DNA of 64,000 nt from Vicia villosa (taxonomy: Eukaryota > Streptophyta > Magnoliopsida > Fabales > Fabaceae). Shown here piece after piece: positions 25,987-36,825 of this stretch. The position numbers and the translations under genes are program-made. The notes under the pieces are model-generated. The model was given only the letters and a program-made list of their open reading frames with translations. It did no database searches and was not told the DNA's origin. The number at the start of each line of letters is the position of its first letter. Position 1 is the first letter of the stretch. The stretch is taken from the NCBI RefSeq assembly GCF_029867415.1, contig NW_026705419.1:558001-622000 (forward strand). Reading direction: 5' to 3'.

Positions 25987-26206
25987 TGATACTGGATACT
26001 TTTGGAAAACACACACTTTACCAATACTTGTGGAGAACACGCGCTTCATCGACATGACTTTGTTAGAATGTTTTTATTGATATATTTAGGCAAATGTGAT
26101 ACTGGATACTTTTGGAAAACACACACTTTACCAATACTTGTGGAGAACACGCGCTTCATCGACATGACTTTGTTAGAATGTTTTTATTGATATATTTAGG
26201 CAAATG
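25987..26206. repeat. Tandem duplication, 110 bp x 2
   Basis: Two almost identical head-to-tail copies (25987-26096, 26097-26206), each starting near GATACTGGATACTTTTGG and ending near TTTAGGCAAATG. The open frame spanning them (26002-26190) is a by-product of the repeat and has no recognisable domain. Confidence 0.85.
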
Positions 26207-26895
26207 AGACTATTTCTAAAGAGAGAGGTACCTATGAACTTTTTGACCGACACTCAAGAAAAAAGATTGACACTTAGGCTAACATCAGTTTTGGACATAT
26301 GTGAATAAAAATGAAACATGCATATATAGATTTCACTGAGGTATTCCCATATGTTTTATATGCATATCAAAGCATTTGACACTTTTAACTTCCTAACAAA
26401 GAATCATGCATAACAATGTATTGTCTTCCAAGTCTGCAAATAAAGTTTGTTTTTGATTTTTTCATCTAAAAAAGAATGGCAGCTCGTCTTGTTGCGTGCT
26501 TGCCATCCATTCCCGGGTAACATTATGTTATTCAATAAACCTAATTGAATTCTTTTATTGCTTAGAAAAAAGGGAAGTAGTTTAACCTGCAACTTTAAGA
26601 ACATCTTGATAAAGGTGGAAGCCACTATGTTAAATGAAAGAAGTCATTTGCTTGGAAAATGTATGGATGTGGAATTGGATGACTAAGAAATTGTTCTCTT
26701 TGTTGTGGCTTCTATGTGGCTTGAAGGTTTTGAAGGTTACTTCATTATAAACAAGCAACTTCATCATAACTTGAAATCAAAATTACATCCACTATAAGTT
26801 AAAATTAAAAGGAAAGTTCAAAATCAACATTTAAACAATCAACTTCATCACTGAGCATCTGACACAAGATAAAAACATATCTCAAAAATGGACTA
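26207..26895. other. 3' flank of the SUN gene
   Basis: AT-rich sequence that probably contains the SUN gene's 3' UTR near its right end. No other gene or repeat was recognised. Confidence 0.35.
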
Positions 26896-29800
26896 TTATA
26901 AGATTATTATGAAAATGATAATGATACAACTAAATAATAGAAGAAACCAGGAAGAGCCCACACAAAAATTCCTGGAGTCAGCTGTTCTATCATTACATAG
27001 TGCTCTATATATATTCTTAGCCATATCCAAACACAGCCATAACACAGCAATCAATGAAAAAAAGAAACATAATAAAAACACAACTACACCCTTGTTTTCC
27101 AACGAGACCTGCTTTTCCCGGACCTTTTCGACTTCGAACCTGAAATATTAAGAAACATTTTTAAGATTCCAAAGAACTAAATCATTGAAAGATTGTCTGT
27201 TATAGAATAATAGTCTTGCTTTCTATTTCTTAACTAGTGATAAAAAAGACATTCAAATAAGAACACAGAAACAGTAAGTAATATCAACTTTCCTAAGTGT
27301 ATTCTCAATCCTACAGAACACTTGACAAAGAAGCCTAGGGTGGAATCATTAGAGTTTTCTATGGAGTATATCAAGAAACTGGCCGCATAACACACCACAC
27401 ATGTATCAGACGTCAAGAAACCAATAGTGAAATGGATGAAGAAACAGGGGAACAGTAGGGGAAGATGACCACGAAGAACGTGCCTCGGAGAAAACCTCAC
27501 ACCCTCAATGCAGAAAAAACAGAATGGTGGTGGACAAGAGAAGAGCTGCGCCGAGACTAATGATGGAGGACACAAATGAGAAAGAAAGATGAATTATCCA
27601 TCTTTGAAGGAGTCGACCCGATCGATGATCACAAAAGCATATAGATTCTTTGAGGTGCAACAGATTTCTCTGGCAGAAAAACTTCAGCTCACCTTCGTGG
27701 GTATGAAAGGAGCAGCAATACACTAGGTTTGATTTTGGTGCCAAAACAATTTGGGTGCATCTTAAGAATAGTTCATAGTGGATTTGATTCATAGATTTGA
27801 TTCATCTTGAGCATCTTGAGAAGCAATCACAGTTTCTAATTTTACTCCATTTTATTTAGCATTTACATAAGCTTTTTAGATTTTAGTTTCCGTAACTTAA
27901 GGAACTATGCATCAGGTCGTAATTCAAAATAATTATCTTCCATCCTTAAAATTGAACAGAGGCTCATCATCAAACCCAACAGATGCCAATTCTTACAATT
28001 TAGGATGGGTCTAACTCAACCGTACAAAACCGACTTGTAAGCCGAGAACAATGAGGTCTACCTAGGCCATGTTTCAAGACAATTTGGGACTAAATCCATT
28101 CTCTCATACTAAAAACAATGAAGGCCCTGGAGGCTGCAATGAAGGCAACCCAACTCACTTATGCGGCTAGGGGCATGACTGCAATTATGGAGGAACTTAC
28201 AACACACCCCTCACGTGCAATGCTGCCAATGGAGGATGGTAGAATATGGAAAAAGGCCAAAAATCCTTCCTATAAACACGCCACTGCGGCCTATGGCGCC
28301 GCCATGGCAATCATTCCTTCACAAATTGGATATGAAGGTTGTGGAAAAATTTGCCATGCCATGGTCGCCATTTAATACAATGCTCACCCCCAAGCCCAAT
28401 GGTCTTGATGCGTGGAAGCCGAACAGATCTAAACACACTTTGATACCTGTTAAGAGTCCCACATCGGACAATATATGACCTAAACAAACATGTGCTTATA
28501 AGTGGAGGCAATCCTCACCCTACTAGCCGGTTTTGTAGGGATGAGTTAGGCCCAACCACATTTCTTAACAATACCATTTTAAAATTTGGATATGACCTAA
28601 CTCAACCAAACAAAACTTGTTAGTAACGTTTAGGTGAGGACTGCCTAAGTTTTATACGCATTTTTTAGGCCATATCTCTAGACAATGTGGGACTAAATTC
28701 ATCATTTCACACCCAAAATTGTCAACTTGTTGAAAGTTGCAACGAAGGAAATCCAAATGCCGCACTTAGATGGCAGGTTTATTCTAATTCTTAGCCATTA
28801 TCAATAATTCGCTAATTTTTTGTCAGACGGGCCAGTCTGGTCTAGCCATCAAACCCTGATTGAAAGACCAAGAAAGAGAGGCACAGAGATATTACTCCTA
28901 CGGCTTTAAAGACCTTTGCAGTTTACACTAGTTAATAAACCTGAATTAGCTACTGAGTTCATATCATATGGTGAGAAGCTGTGAAAAAGTAGTATTGTTA
29001 ATTTTCACCTCAAAGCAGCATTGTCCTGAAGTAGATGATCCAACTGCAAAGAAACTTGAGACTTCCAAGAATTGAGACCACTAGCATCTTTTGCCTGCAT
29101 GAGCAACAAATCATTTCCAAAATGAATAGGAAGTAGTGAAGTAATAAATTTTATTTAAGCAAGTACAAATATTGCCAACAATATCCGTGATAGAATTAAC
29201 ATACTATAACATCCTGCTGGCCAATGAGGTTCCTAATGTCTTCTTTGATCTTCTGTAGAAGTATATCTTTTTCTCCAATGTCTTTACCATACTCTTTGAA
29301 AATATTGACATATCTAGAGTTCAAATCTTCCATATACCGCTCCAAAACAAATAAATTTAAGTCTAGAGAACGGACTTTCTGCATTAGAATCTTGAGAACA
29401 GTATCCCCGGGCATTCTGCCAACTTGTTGACGGGTTTCTTCAATTGGATCAGGAACATTACTGTTTGTCGTCTCATGATTGGCAGAAGAGATATCCGAAG
29501 CAGGGTCTGAACTGATCCCCTCAGTAGTAGTTTGATGAACATGTTCACTCTCAGCAGGATCAGGATGGGATGATACGGTCTTCTTATCATCATTACCTTC
29601 TCCAGATGCAAATAAATTATCTTGAGTATTTATTAAATCCTCCAGCATCCTCTCAACGGCATCCACACCAAAAACTTCAACAACACTTAGTGTGCAATAA
29701 AACTCTGAACCATAGTGGCTTTGAAGATGCAACTTTAGGTATCTCACCCATTTTGGCTCTTTAAGAACAAACCTTTGAGCATGCCTCACATTGGAGGCAG

Positions 29801-32218
29801 TAAAATTCCCAAGGAAAACCCAAACATCTGTCGGAAAGTTCAGACTTCCATGGATTTCAAAGTCTTTCAAATTGGAAGAGTGGTGCTCAAAATTAGCTAT
29901 TTCTACAGTATCTACTAAGGTTTCTTCTGAAAGTTCTATAATGACAAATTTCTCCTCCACAGAACATGGATTTCGAAGATACTTGTCTTTGTCCCTGCTT
30001 AAGATATTAGAGGCACCTTTACCTTCTTTATTAGAACCTAAAACTTTAGCCCCCTTTGATGCCGAAGCATAATTATATTCTGCACCACCAGGCTCCAATC
30101 TATGAATTACACTTCCAGATTGACCAGTGCCTGACTTAACTTTAGAACTGATAGCCCTGCTCTTGAATTCATCAAGACCAAGAGGCACAGCTCGAGATAA
30201 GAGATCAGGTTTTTTAACATCATTTTCAAGTTTGACAGCAGATTCAGAACTCTCAACTACATGCTCCTCTCGATTGGAAGAATCCGTATTTTCTTTATTA
30301 AAATCACCAGGTACTGCATAGTCTAACGTGAGTGACTCGCCAACTAAACCATTAGCCTTAGTACCTCCACCTTGAGAGTGTAATAAAGTCTCCGACGGAA
30401 TGCAAGCGTCATTTCCTTTAATAAAATATTTATCAGCGGTATCAGAGATTTCACAAAATCCGTGGTTAACTTGATTCCATTTTGATACTCTATCAGAAAT
30501 CTCTTCTGAACCATCTACATACAAAAATAATAAACGGGTCAATAAGTCTATAAGATATATGTCTGCGACAAAATAAAAAATAAAAAATTGTTCTCGCTTT
30601 ATAAAAGCAAAAACTTATTTGAGTCTCTAAAAAGGGATGCTCAATCAGTGTTGTCAATTACAGATTGCAGAAAATAGCACTTAATAGAAATTACACTATG
30701 ATACAGCACTATAGCTGCCATTTGATAACTGTACATTTTTTATAATGCTTTATCCTAAACAAAGTATTGCAACACAGTCGCGATTGGTTCAAATTCTATT
30801 ACGCTATAGCGCTACAGTGCTGCAATAACCACTGTTTTAGAACACTGGGCACAATGCACAAAGTTCCCATCAGGAGGAGTCTGGAGAGCGTCAATCTATA
30901 TAGTCTTAACTCCGCAGGAGATGTTGTTTCCAAAATATGAACCTGTGACCTGCAGGTCACAAGAAAGCGTTTGTGCTAAGGCTCGTGCCCCGCATACAAG
31001 TCTATCTATCTTAAGAAAAGTCTTCACCAAGTGACACATGGAAAAATCTCACTTCTATTTTCTACCTTTCCCCCACAGCCATGCAATCTAGCACGAGATC
31101 TTTTCTGGATCGCTATTACAAAGGAGCAAGTGAGCAAGAGATCCATCCAAATTCATCAAAACAACTTTAATTTATCAATAGGAAAAAATAGGTTGTGACT
31201 TGGAACTAGTCCCTCAATGTAGCATCACATGAGATGTCCACCAAGCATCTGTCCTACATCTCGAAGGAGTAGCCCAATAGTCTGGATTGAAACAATAAAC
31301 GAGTAGTATGTAGGAGGTCCAGGATTCAATCCTTTTTGGTAGCTAGCAACAAACTCCTCCTCCCCAAACAACAGGATTCAATCCCTTTTGGTGGCTAGCA
31401 ACAAACTCCTCCTCCCCAAACAAATTAACCACTGCCATTCGCATATAAAAAAAAAGGGTCTCTCCTACAGTGTCACTCTTTATAAACTCACTTCCAGTGT
31501 TGTCGAAGACAGATGGCGGAGAGCCAAAATCCCACCATACCGGCGGTTCCGTTATTGTGGATCATGGCGGAAAAACCCGCAATAGTGGCCGATATTTACC
31601 ATTGCGGCGAGCCCAAAAACCGCCATGTATATCGGCCATAGCAGCCATGATGCCGCAATTTGATAACACTGCTCACTTCTAACCTAATCTATGCAGAACT
31701 TATATTCTTCTCAATTCACGCTAAACATGATAGGGTGTGCGTGAATATAAAAGATGGCTGATCTGAATCAATAGACTCTAACAGGACTGTCTTTGAGGGC
31801 GTGCAAAATAGACTACCACACATAACCCAAAATTTAATACATTTAAACTTGTCTCGCTTAAATAGTAATTAATCTACACAGAGCCTCCAAAAACTCAAGA
31901 CGACTCTGGACTCTCTAACACCGTATTAGGTTTTTATATTTGACATAACTCATCCTTAACCATTTTATAAACTTATTGTCTAGAACATAATAATACATTA
32001 TGAAAACACAAGATAACAAAACAACAGAAAAAAGAAAGGACATAGTATTTACCTGTGTAACTGACCCATAAGCTGAAAAGAATAAGTAACCCCCACAAAA
32101 CAAAAACCAAAGAAACTTCACAAAAAGTGTAATTACTTATCCCAGACGAAGAACTTTTAACAGGGTTACAAACAACAGAAGCTCTTCTTGAAAGAAGAGC
32201 TTTACGTGATCTCTGCAT
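26896..32218 (-). CDS. SUN3/SUN4: Mid-SUN domain protein (SUN3/SUN4 type)
   Basis: An integral protein of the nuclear envelope and ER. SUN proteins pair with KASH partners to form LINC bridges; plant mid-SUN proteins carry the SUN domain in the middle. Four exons join in frame to 601 aa: 32218-32053, 30514-29205, 29094-29009, 27139-26896, all GT-AG. The start [12 protein letters not shown] matches the family N-terminus. A membrane span lies at about residues 32-50, and the SUN domain at about 166-339 ([61 protein letters not shown]). An acidic linker follows, then a coiled-coil/PM3-like region (about 425-535; [17 protein letters not shown]) and two C-terminal spans (about 538-556 and 583-601). 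The last exon was found by homology, 1.87 kb from exon 3. Intron 1 (1.5 kb) and intron 3 are full of repeats. The short minus-strand frames at 31915-32121 and 31973-32218 are exon 1 plus intron read-through. Confidence 0.92.
27569..27800 (+). pseudogene. Ty3/gypsy gag relic in SUN intron 3
   Basis: The plus strand, antisense to the SUN gene, shows frame-broken pieces typical of plant gypsy Gag: [39 protein letters not shown] and a degraded FWCQ segment. Multiple frameshifts and stops make it a fossil. No LTRs were found around it. Confidence 0.55.
28010..28095 (-). repeat. TRIM-type LTR fragment (SUN intron 3)
   Basis: On the minus strand this reads as ...GGGACT/GTCCCAAATTGTCTTGAA... through CGGTTTTGTACGGTTGAGTT, matching the copy at 28448-28570 in reverse. 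It is degenerate, without clear termini. Confidence 0.45.
28448..28570 (+). repeat. TRIM-type LTR (123 bp) in SUN intron 3
   Basis: Begins TGTTAAGAGTCCCACATCGG, contains TTATAAGTGGAGGCAATCCT and CCGGTTTTGTAGGGATGAGT, and ends CATTTCTTAACA, so it has TG...CA ends with a TGTTAAGA/TCTTAACA inverted repeat. The size and ends fit the LTR of a terminal-repeat retrotransposon in miniature. This repeat type is one I know as frequent in legume introns. Confidence 0.65.
28590..28735 (-). repeat. TRIM-type LTR copy (SUN intron 3)
   Basis: On the minus strand it shows AGTCCCACATTGTCTAGA, GCAGTCCTCACCTAA and GGTTGAGTTAGGTC, homologous to 28448-28570 but inverted and diverged. Together with 28010-28095 this makes three related copies within about 730 bp. 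Confidence 0.5.
30646..30847. mobile_element. TIR element CAGTGTTGTCAA (SUN intron 1)
   Basis: The left end is CAGTGTTGTCAAT and the right end TTTTAGAACACTG, an imperfect inverted repeat with an interior of CTATAGCGCT-like motifs. It is about 202 bp with no coding capacity. It is probably a non-autonomous DNA transposon of the same family as 31495-31671. Confidence 0.5.
31321..31424. repeat. Tandem duplication, 52 bp x 2 (SUN intron 1)
   Basis: Copies at 31321-31372 and 31373-31424 both begin AGGATTCAATCC and contain GCTAGCAACAAACTCCTCCT, with a couple of substitutions. Confidence 0.85.
31495..31671. mobile_element. TIR element CAGTGTTGTCGAA (SUN intron 1)
   Basis: A 177-bp element with terminal inverted repeats CAGTGTTGTCGAA and TTTGATAACACTG. 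The interior is rich in GCGG/CCGC motifs (GGCGGTTCCG, CCGCAATAGTGG). The open frames seen across it have no domain support. It looks like a MITE; superfamily not determined. Confidence 0.6.
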
Positions 32219-33121
32219 TGCACATCAATCCAAATTCAGTAACACAACAACAATTCCCATTAAATTACCCTGCAGATTATACAAGATCGATCTCAACAAA
32301 TTAAAAACAAAAAACAGATAAAAAATTGATAAATGTGCAATAAGAGGGAGAATTGTGAAATGGTGTTTACCGTGTTTGATTTTTGTGGCTTTTGAAATGG
32401 CGTTGACGATGGATCTGTGTGTGTTCTCTGTTTGTTCCTTTTGGAAAGTGAATTCAGAATGAAAATAAATATTAAATATAAGTTATTATTGGTTTATTTA
32501 TTGTAAGAAAGGCGAGTCGCGGAAGAGAGCGCGTGTGGTTGTTGCTTACTGATTAAGGGTTACCGACGTAAGTGATTATTTAAGGGTTGCCGACTTATGT
32601 GTCTTTATCGGACCTAATTAATGTAAGCCACATCAACTCAATTCAAAAATTTTTATTTGTTTTATGCTAATTATTTGTTTTAAATATCTCTTTTGAATTA
32701 TTTTTTTTACAATTTTAAGAATATTATGTTAATTTTAGTGATGAAAATTTTAATATTTGTTTAAATATATTTAGTGATGGTAATTAAATAAATTGAGATA
32801 CAAAAATAAAAATATACTAATTTTTTTTAATATTGCATTGATATTTTAAAAATATTATATAAAAGACGTTTATAATAAGACAAGAAAAGTGGTTATTGAA
32901 TTTATAACTCTATTTTTCTATGACACCATTTGTTGTTGTCGTGAGTTACACTTACGTTTCATATGTAGTACTAAACAATAATATCATAGTCGACATAGTA
33001 TTGGAAAGAAAAATATCAAAGATAGTTTAAGTAAAAAAATTGTAATGAGAGATTACTGATTGACACATGGATTTGTTAATGGTAAATTATTCAAGGTTAA
33101 TAAATAAATTTAAAATATAAA
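32219..33121. other. SUN 5' flank and AT-rich DNA
   Basis: The region up to about 32520 should carry the SUN 5' UTR and promoter. No convincing TATA box was assigned. From about 32640 to 33121 the DNA is simple AT-rich sequence without recognisable features, ending at the copia target duplication. Confidence 0.35.
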
Positions 33122-33126
33122 TCTAA

Positions 33127-33422
33127 TGTTAGAAGCTAATAATAATGTGATGATTTAAGTCTGATTTCAACTAATGTATTGGATCTAGTTGAATTGAATT
33201 GAGTAAGGTTAGTTGTATTTAACAGAGTCAAATATAACATAGAGTCAAATATAACATAGAGTTGTTGTGTCGAAGTGTAATTTACACGTTTTGATTTTGG
33301 TTGTCTATAAATAGGAATGTTATGTTGTAAATAGATACAACTTCACTTTAATAAAATCTCTTTTTCTTAATATAATTTTCTCTTTTTTTCATCTTTTTCC
33401 TATAATTCTAATTGTTCAAACA
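33127..33422 (+). repeat. Copia 5' LTR
   Basis: 296 bp, TGTTAGAAGC at the start and a mutated end TTGTTCAAACA. It contains a TATA-like CTATAAATAGG (33305) and, downstream, AATAAA at 33350. It is clearly diverged from the 3' LTR, including a local duplication of GAGTCAAATATAACATA (about 33225-33260), so the insertion is not recent. Confidence 0.85.
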
Positions 33423-33467
33423 AATTGGTATCAACAAGTTCAGATTGCGATTCAGTGAGATTTTGAA

Positions 33468-34346
33468 ATGGTAAACAAAAACAAAACATCAACGCAATTT
33501 CCGGCGATCTATCAGAAGTAGATTGCGCAGAAACAGATCATCTCCAGATTTCAAAATGTGACTGCAATCATGAATGATGGAGTACTGACGTTGGAAGCAA
33601 ATGTAGATGATGTTCAGAAAGCTACACACAAGGATAAAAGAAAGAAAGATGGAAAAGCTTTGTTCTTGATTCAACAGTGTGAGGATTCTAATGTGTTCGA
33701 GAAGATTAATGAAGAGGAATCATCCAAAGAAGCGTGTGACAAGTTGAATAACTTGTACGGCAGAGATGAAAAACTGAAAAAAGGTGAAGTTGCATATGCT
33801 GAGAAAGCGGTTTGAGATAACACATGAAAAAAATGAATCAATCGTTGATTTCTTCTCAAGATTAGTATTCACAAACCAGATGAAAGTGTCTGGTGAATCA
33901 ATCAACGAATTACAGAAGATTGAGAAAGTGTTAAGATCTTTGACTACAAACTTTGATTACATTGTAGTGTCTATTGAAGAGTTCAAGAACCTAACTGAGA
34001 TGAAGTTAGAAGAATTTCAAGCTTCATTAGAGGCTCATGAGATGAGGTTAAAGTAGAGGAACTCAGAAAGGGAGAAGGTGACTGAACAGACACTACAAGC
34101 AAGATTCATCAAGAAGTCTGAAAAAGAAAAGGCGAAGCAAAAAAAGAATCTTGCTAATGATGAGAAGTCAAGCAAGAACTCAAAGAGTCATGATGATTCA
34201 ACCAAGAAAGTCATGGACAACAAGTATTCGCGGAAGAAAGTTGACATGAAGAAGATACAGTGTTACAATTGTCAAGGAATTGGTCATTATGCTCGAGACT
34301 ATGGAAGAAAGAAGGAAGTAAGAGCAAAAGATAATGATAAAGTGTG
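33468..34346 (+). pseudogene. Copia gag relic with zinc knuckle
   Basis: Starts at an ATG shortly after the PBS and meets a TAG at about codon 18. Recognisable Gag sequence follows (KKDGKALFLIQQ, LMSMKM-type region degraded) over frames at 33558-33815, 33784-34056 and 34078-34347. The zinc knuckle reads CYNCQGIGHYARDYG: the first Cys pair and the His are present, but the final Cys is replaced by Tyr. Frameshifts separate the blocks. Confidence 0.75.
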
Positions 34347-34379
34347 ATATGCACATGCTGAAGTTGATGACTCTGATGA

Positions 34380-35705
34380 TGTGCTACACATGGCTAATAC
34401 TCAGTTGAACAATGAATAAGCCAATATATGGTATATAGATTCAGGATACAACAACCACATGACTGGTAATAAAAATTGGTTCACCGAGTTAGGTGAATCA
34501 GTTAAGAAAGTGATCAAGTTTGTAGATGGCAGACATGTTACATCAGATGGAAAATGATACGTATATGTGGTTAGAAAGGATGGTCAAAAAGTCAGTATCA
34601 CTGATGTATTATATGTACCTTCTATGACAAGTAACTTGATAAGCATGGGTCAATTACTCACAAAATGGTATAACATGAAGCTTGAAAAGAATCAGATGAA
34701 GGTGTATCACGGTGAAGAAGGAATGATTCTGAAAAGCACCATTGACATACAACAAGACCTTCAAAGTATAGATCAACACAGTTGATTATAAATGTTTGCT
34801 TCGATTGCAGGAGAAGACAAGAACTGGTTGTGGCATCACACATATGGACATCTAAACTTCAGAAGTTTAGGTATGCTCGACCTGAAGAGGATGGTGTATG
34901 GCCTACCTCAGGTGAAAGAACCAAGTCAGGTGTGTGAGGAATGTTGTAAAGAAAAACAGACTAGGAAAGTATTCAAGCATGACTTGCCCAGGAGGTCGAA
35001 GGAAAAGTTGAAGCTAGTTCATTCTAATGTGTGGTCCTTTTGAAGTAAGTTCTAATGGAGGTAACAGCTATTTCCTAACTTTCATAGATGAATTCACTAA
35101 ATATATCGTCGATTTATCAAATTGAAAGGAAGAGTAAGGTATTTACACAATTCAAGAAGTTTAAATTGCATGTCGAGAAGCAAAGTTAATGCAAATTAAA
35201 GAAACTCATAACTGATGGTGGAGGTCAATACACTTCTAGAGCATTTGTAATATTTTGTTATGAGGAAGGTACAAAGCATGATTTCATTGCATCATATACA
35301 CAACAACATAATGGTATAGCTGAGAGGAAGAATCGAAGTATAATGGACATGGCTAGCGGTATGTCAAAAGCTAAAAAAATGCCAAAGAGATTTTTGAAAG
35401 AAGCAATTTCAACAACAATGTACATATTGAATAAATGTCTAACCAAGAAGATAGTAAACAAGAAACCTTATGAGGCTTGGAAAGGAATGGAGCCAAATGT
35501 TAGTCATCTTAGAGTATTTGGACCAATGTGTTTCAGGCATGTACCTGAGCAATTGAGGAAGAAGCTAGATGACCGAAGCCAAACCATGATGCTCATAGGT
35601 TATCATTCAATTGGTGCATACAAATTGTATTCGCTAAATGATGACAAGCTAGTGATCAGTATAGATGTTCTTGTGGATGAAATCAAAGTGCAGAGTAGGA
35701 CTTAG
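34380..35705 (+). pseudogene. Copia protease and integrase relic
   Basis: The protease active-site region reads WYIDSG (about 34430), broken downstream. The GAG-pre-integrase/HHCC zinc domain is at 34792-35043: HTYGH, then CEECCKEKQTRK. The integrase core is fragmentary (FIDEFTK near 35085; QQHNGIAERKN near 35305), followed by the C-terminal part (35343-35705: TKKIVNKKPYEAW, HLRVFG, DDRSQTMMLIGYH). Several frameshifts and stops are present. Confidence 0.75.
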
Positions 35706-35741
35706 ATGTTCCTACACTAAAAGAAGCATACTCAAAAGATC

Positions 35742-36536
35742 TTGAAAATATTCAAGATGAGCAACTGTAATGCAACTGTTACATCGTTGGATATTGGAGC
35801 AACGTTGAAAAAGGATACAAATTATGAGTTTGTAAGTGCAACACTGTGCAAACAAATCATTGGATCCTTGAGATATTTTTGCAACACAAGACCGGATATT
35901 TGTCAAAGTGTTGGGTTGTTGAGCACATTTATGGAAAAGCCATAAGAATGTCAACTCACTACATTCAAGAGAGTGTTGAGATATATAAAAGGTATTGTCG
36001 GTCATGATGTGTTGATGCCAAGGCATAAGAATACCAGCACATAAGCAGAAGTATGTGGTTACAGTGATTTAGATTTTAGTGGATATCGAGATGACAAAAA
36101 GAGTATTTCATGGTACATATTCATGATTGGAGGTGCTCCAATATTTTAGAGCTCAAGAAAACAAAGAATTGGGGCTTTGTCATCTTGTGAAGCTGAATAT
36201 GAGGTCACATCATACGCAACATGTCAAGCAGTATGGATAGAGATGCTGCTAGAGGAGCTCAAGATCATGGAACATAAGAAAAAGAAGTTATTTATCAATA
36301 ACAAGCCAACTATCGATCTAGCCAATCATCATGTGTGTCATGGTCGAAGTAAACACATAGAGAGAAGGTATCATTTTCTCAAGGATCAAGTAAATTAAGG
36401 AAAGCTTAAACTTGAGCATTGCAATACATAATCGCAACTAGTTGACATACTCACCAAGCCTCTGAAGAAAACCAGGTTTGATGAGTTGAAGAGAAGCATC
36501 AGGATGAGAAGCCTTGAAAGCATGAATTAGGAGGTA
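35742..36536 (+). pseudogene. Copia RNase H relic
   Basis: Resumes at the RT/RNase H junction: ATLKKDTNYEFV, YKQ-type CKQIIGSLRYF, TRPDICQSVGLLS. RNase H then continues through SSCEAEYEVTSYATCQAVW and KPTIDLANHHVCHGRSKHIE to a short tail before the 3' LTR. The upstream RT with its YVDD-type site is missing. Confidence 0.75.
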
Positions 36537-36820
36537 TGTTAGAAATTAATAATTCAATATTTCAAGTTCGTGTTCGACCTAGTCGAATTAAGCTGTATAG
36601 GGTTAGCTATATTCGACAAGTTGAATACAGCTTAGACTTGTTATTTCGAAGTGTAATTTGTACGTTTTAATTTTGGTTGCCTATAAATATGCATGTTATG
36701 TTGTAAATAGATACAACAACTTCACTTTAATAAAATCCCTTTTCTCAATTTAGTTTTCTCTCTTTTCTCTCTTTTCCCTCTCTTTTCCCTCTTCTTCCTG
36801 GAACTCTAATTATTCCAACA
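36537..36820 (+). repeat. Copia 3' LTR
   Basis: 284 bp, starting TGTTAGAAAT after a purine stretch (TAGGAGGTA) and ending TATTCCAACA, so its inverted-repeat ends are better kept than those of the 5' LTR. It contains CTATAAATATGC, the AATAAAATC block and a CT-rich tail. Confidence 0.85.
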
Positions 36821-36825
36821 TCTAA

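Larger units (their letters stand above)
33127..36820 (+). mobile_element. Ty1/copia retrotransposon, RT region deleted
   Basis: A 3694-bp element flanked by a perfect 5-bp duplication TCTAA (33122-33126, 36821-36825). The 5' LTR is 33127-33422 and the 3' LTR 36537-36820; they share TGTTAGAA starts, GAAGTGTAATTT, TGTTGTAAATAGATACAAC and TTCACTTTAATAAAATC. A PBS-like TGGTATCAAC (33426) fits initiator-Met tRNA priming. Internal order is gag, protease, integrase, then directly the RNase H end. Most of the reverse transcriptase is missing between about 35700 and 35760. Numerous stops occur throughout. A full copia element is usually nearer 5 kb, so the short length fits the deletion. Confidence 0.9.

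Noticed and set aside
26002..26190. 62-aa open frame
   Set aside because: It spans the 110-bp tandem repeat and has no domain; a by-product of the repeat.
27234..27792. Cys- and Phe-rich minus-strand frames in SUN intron 3
   Set aside because: They are the reverse strand of a gypsy gag relic and are not joined to the SUN coding frame.
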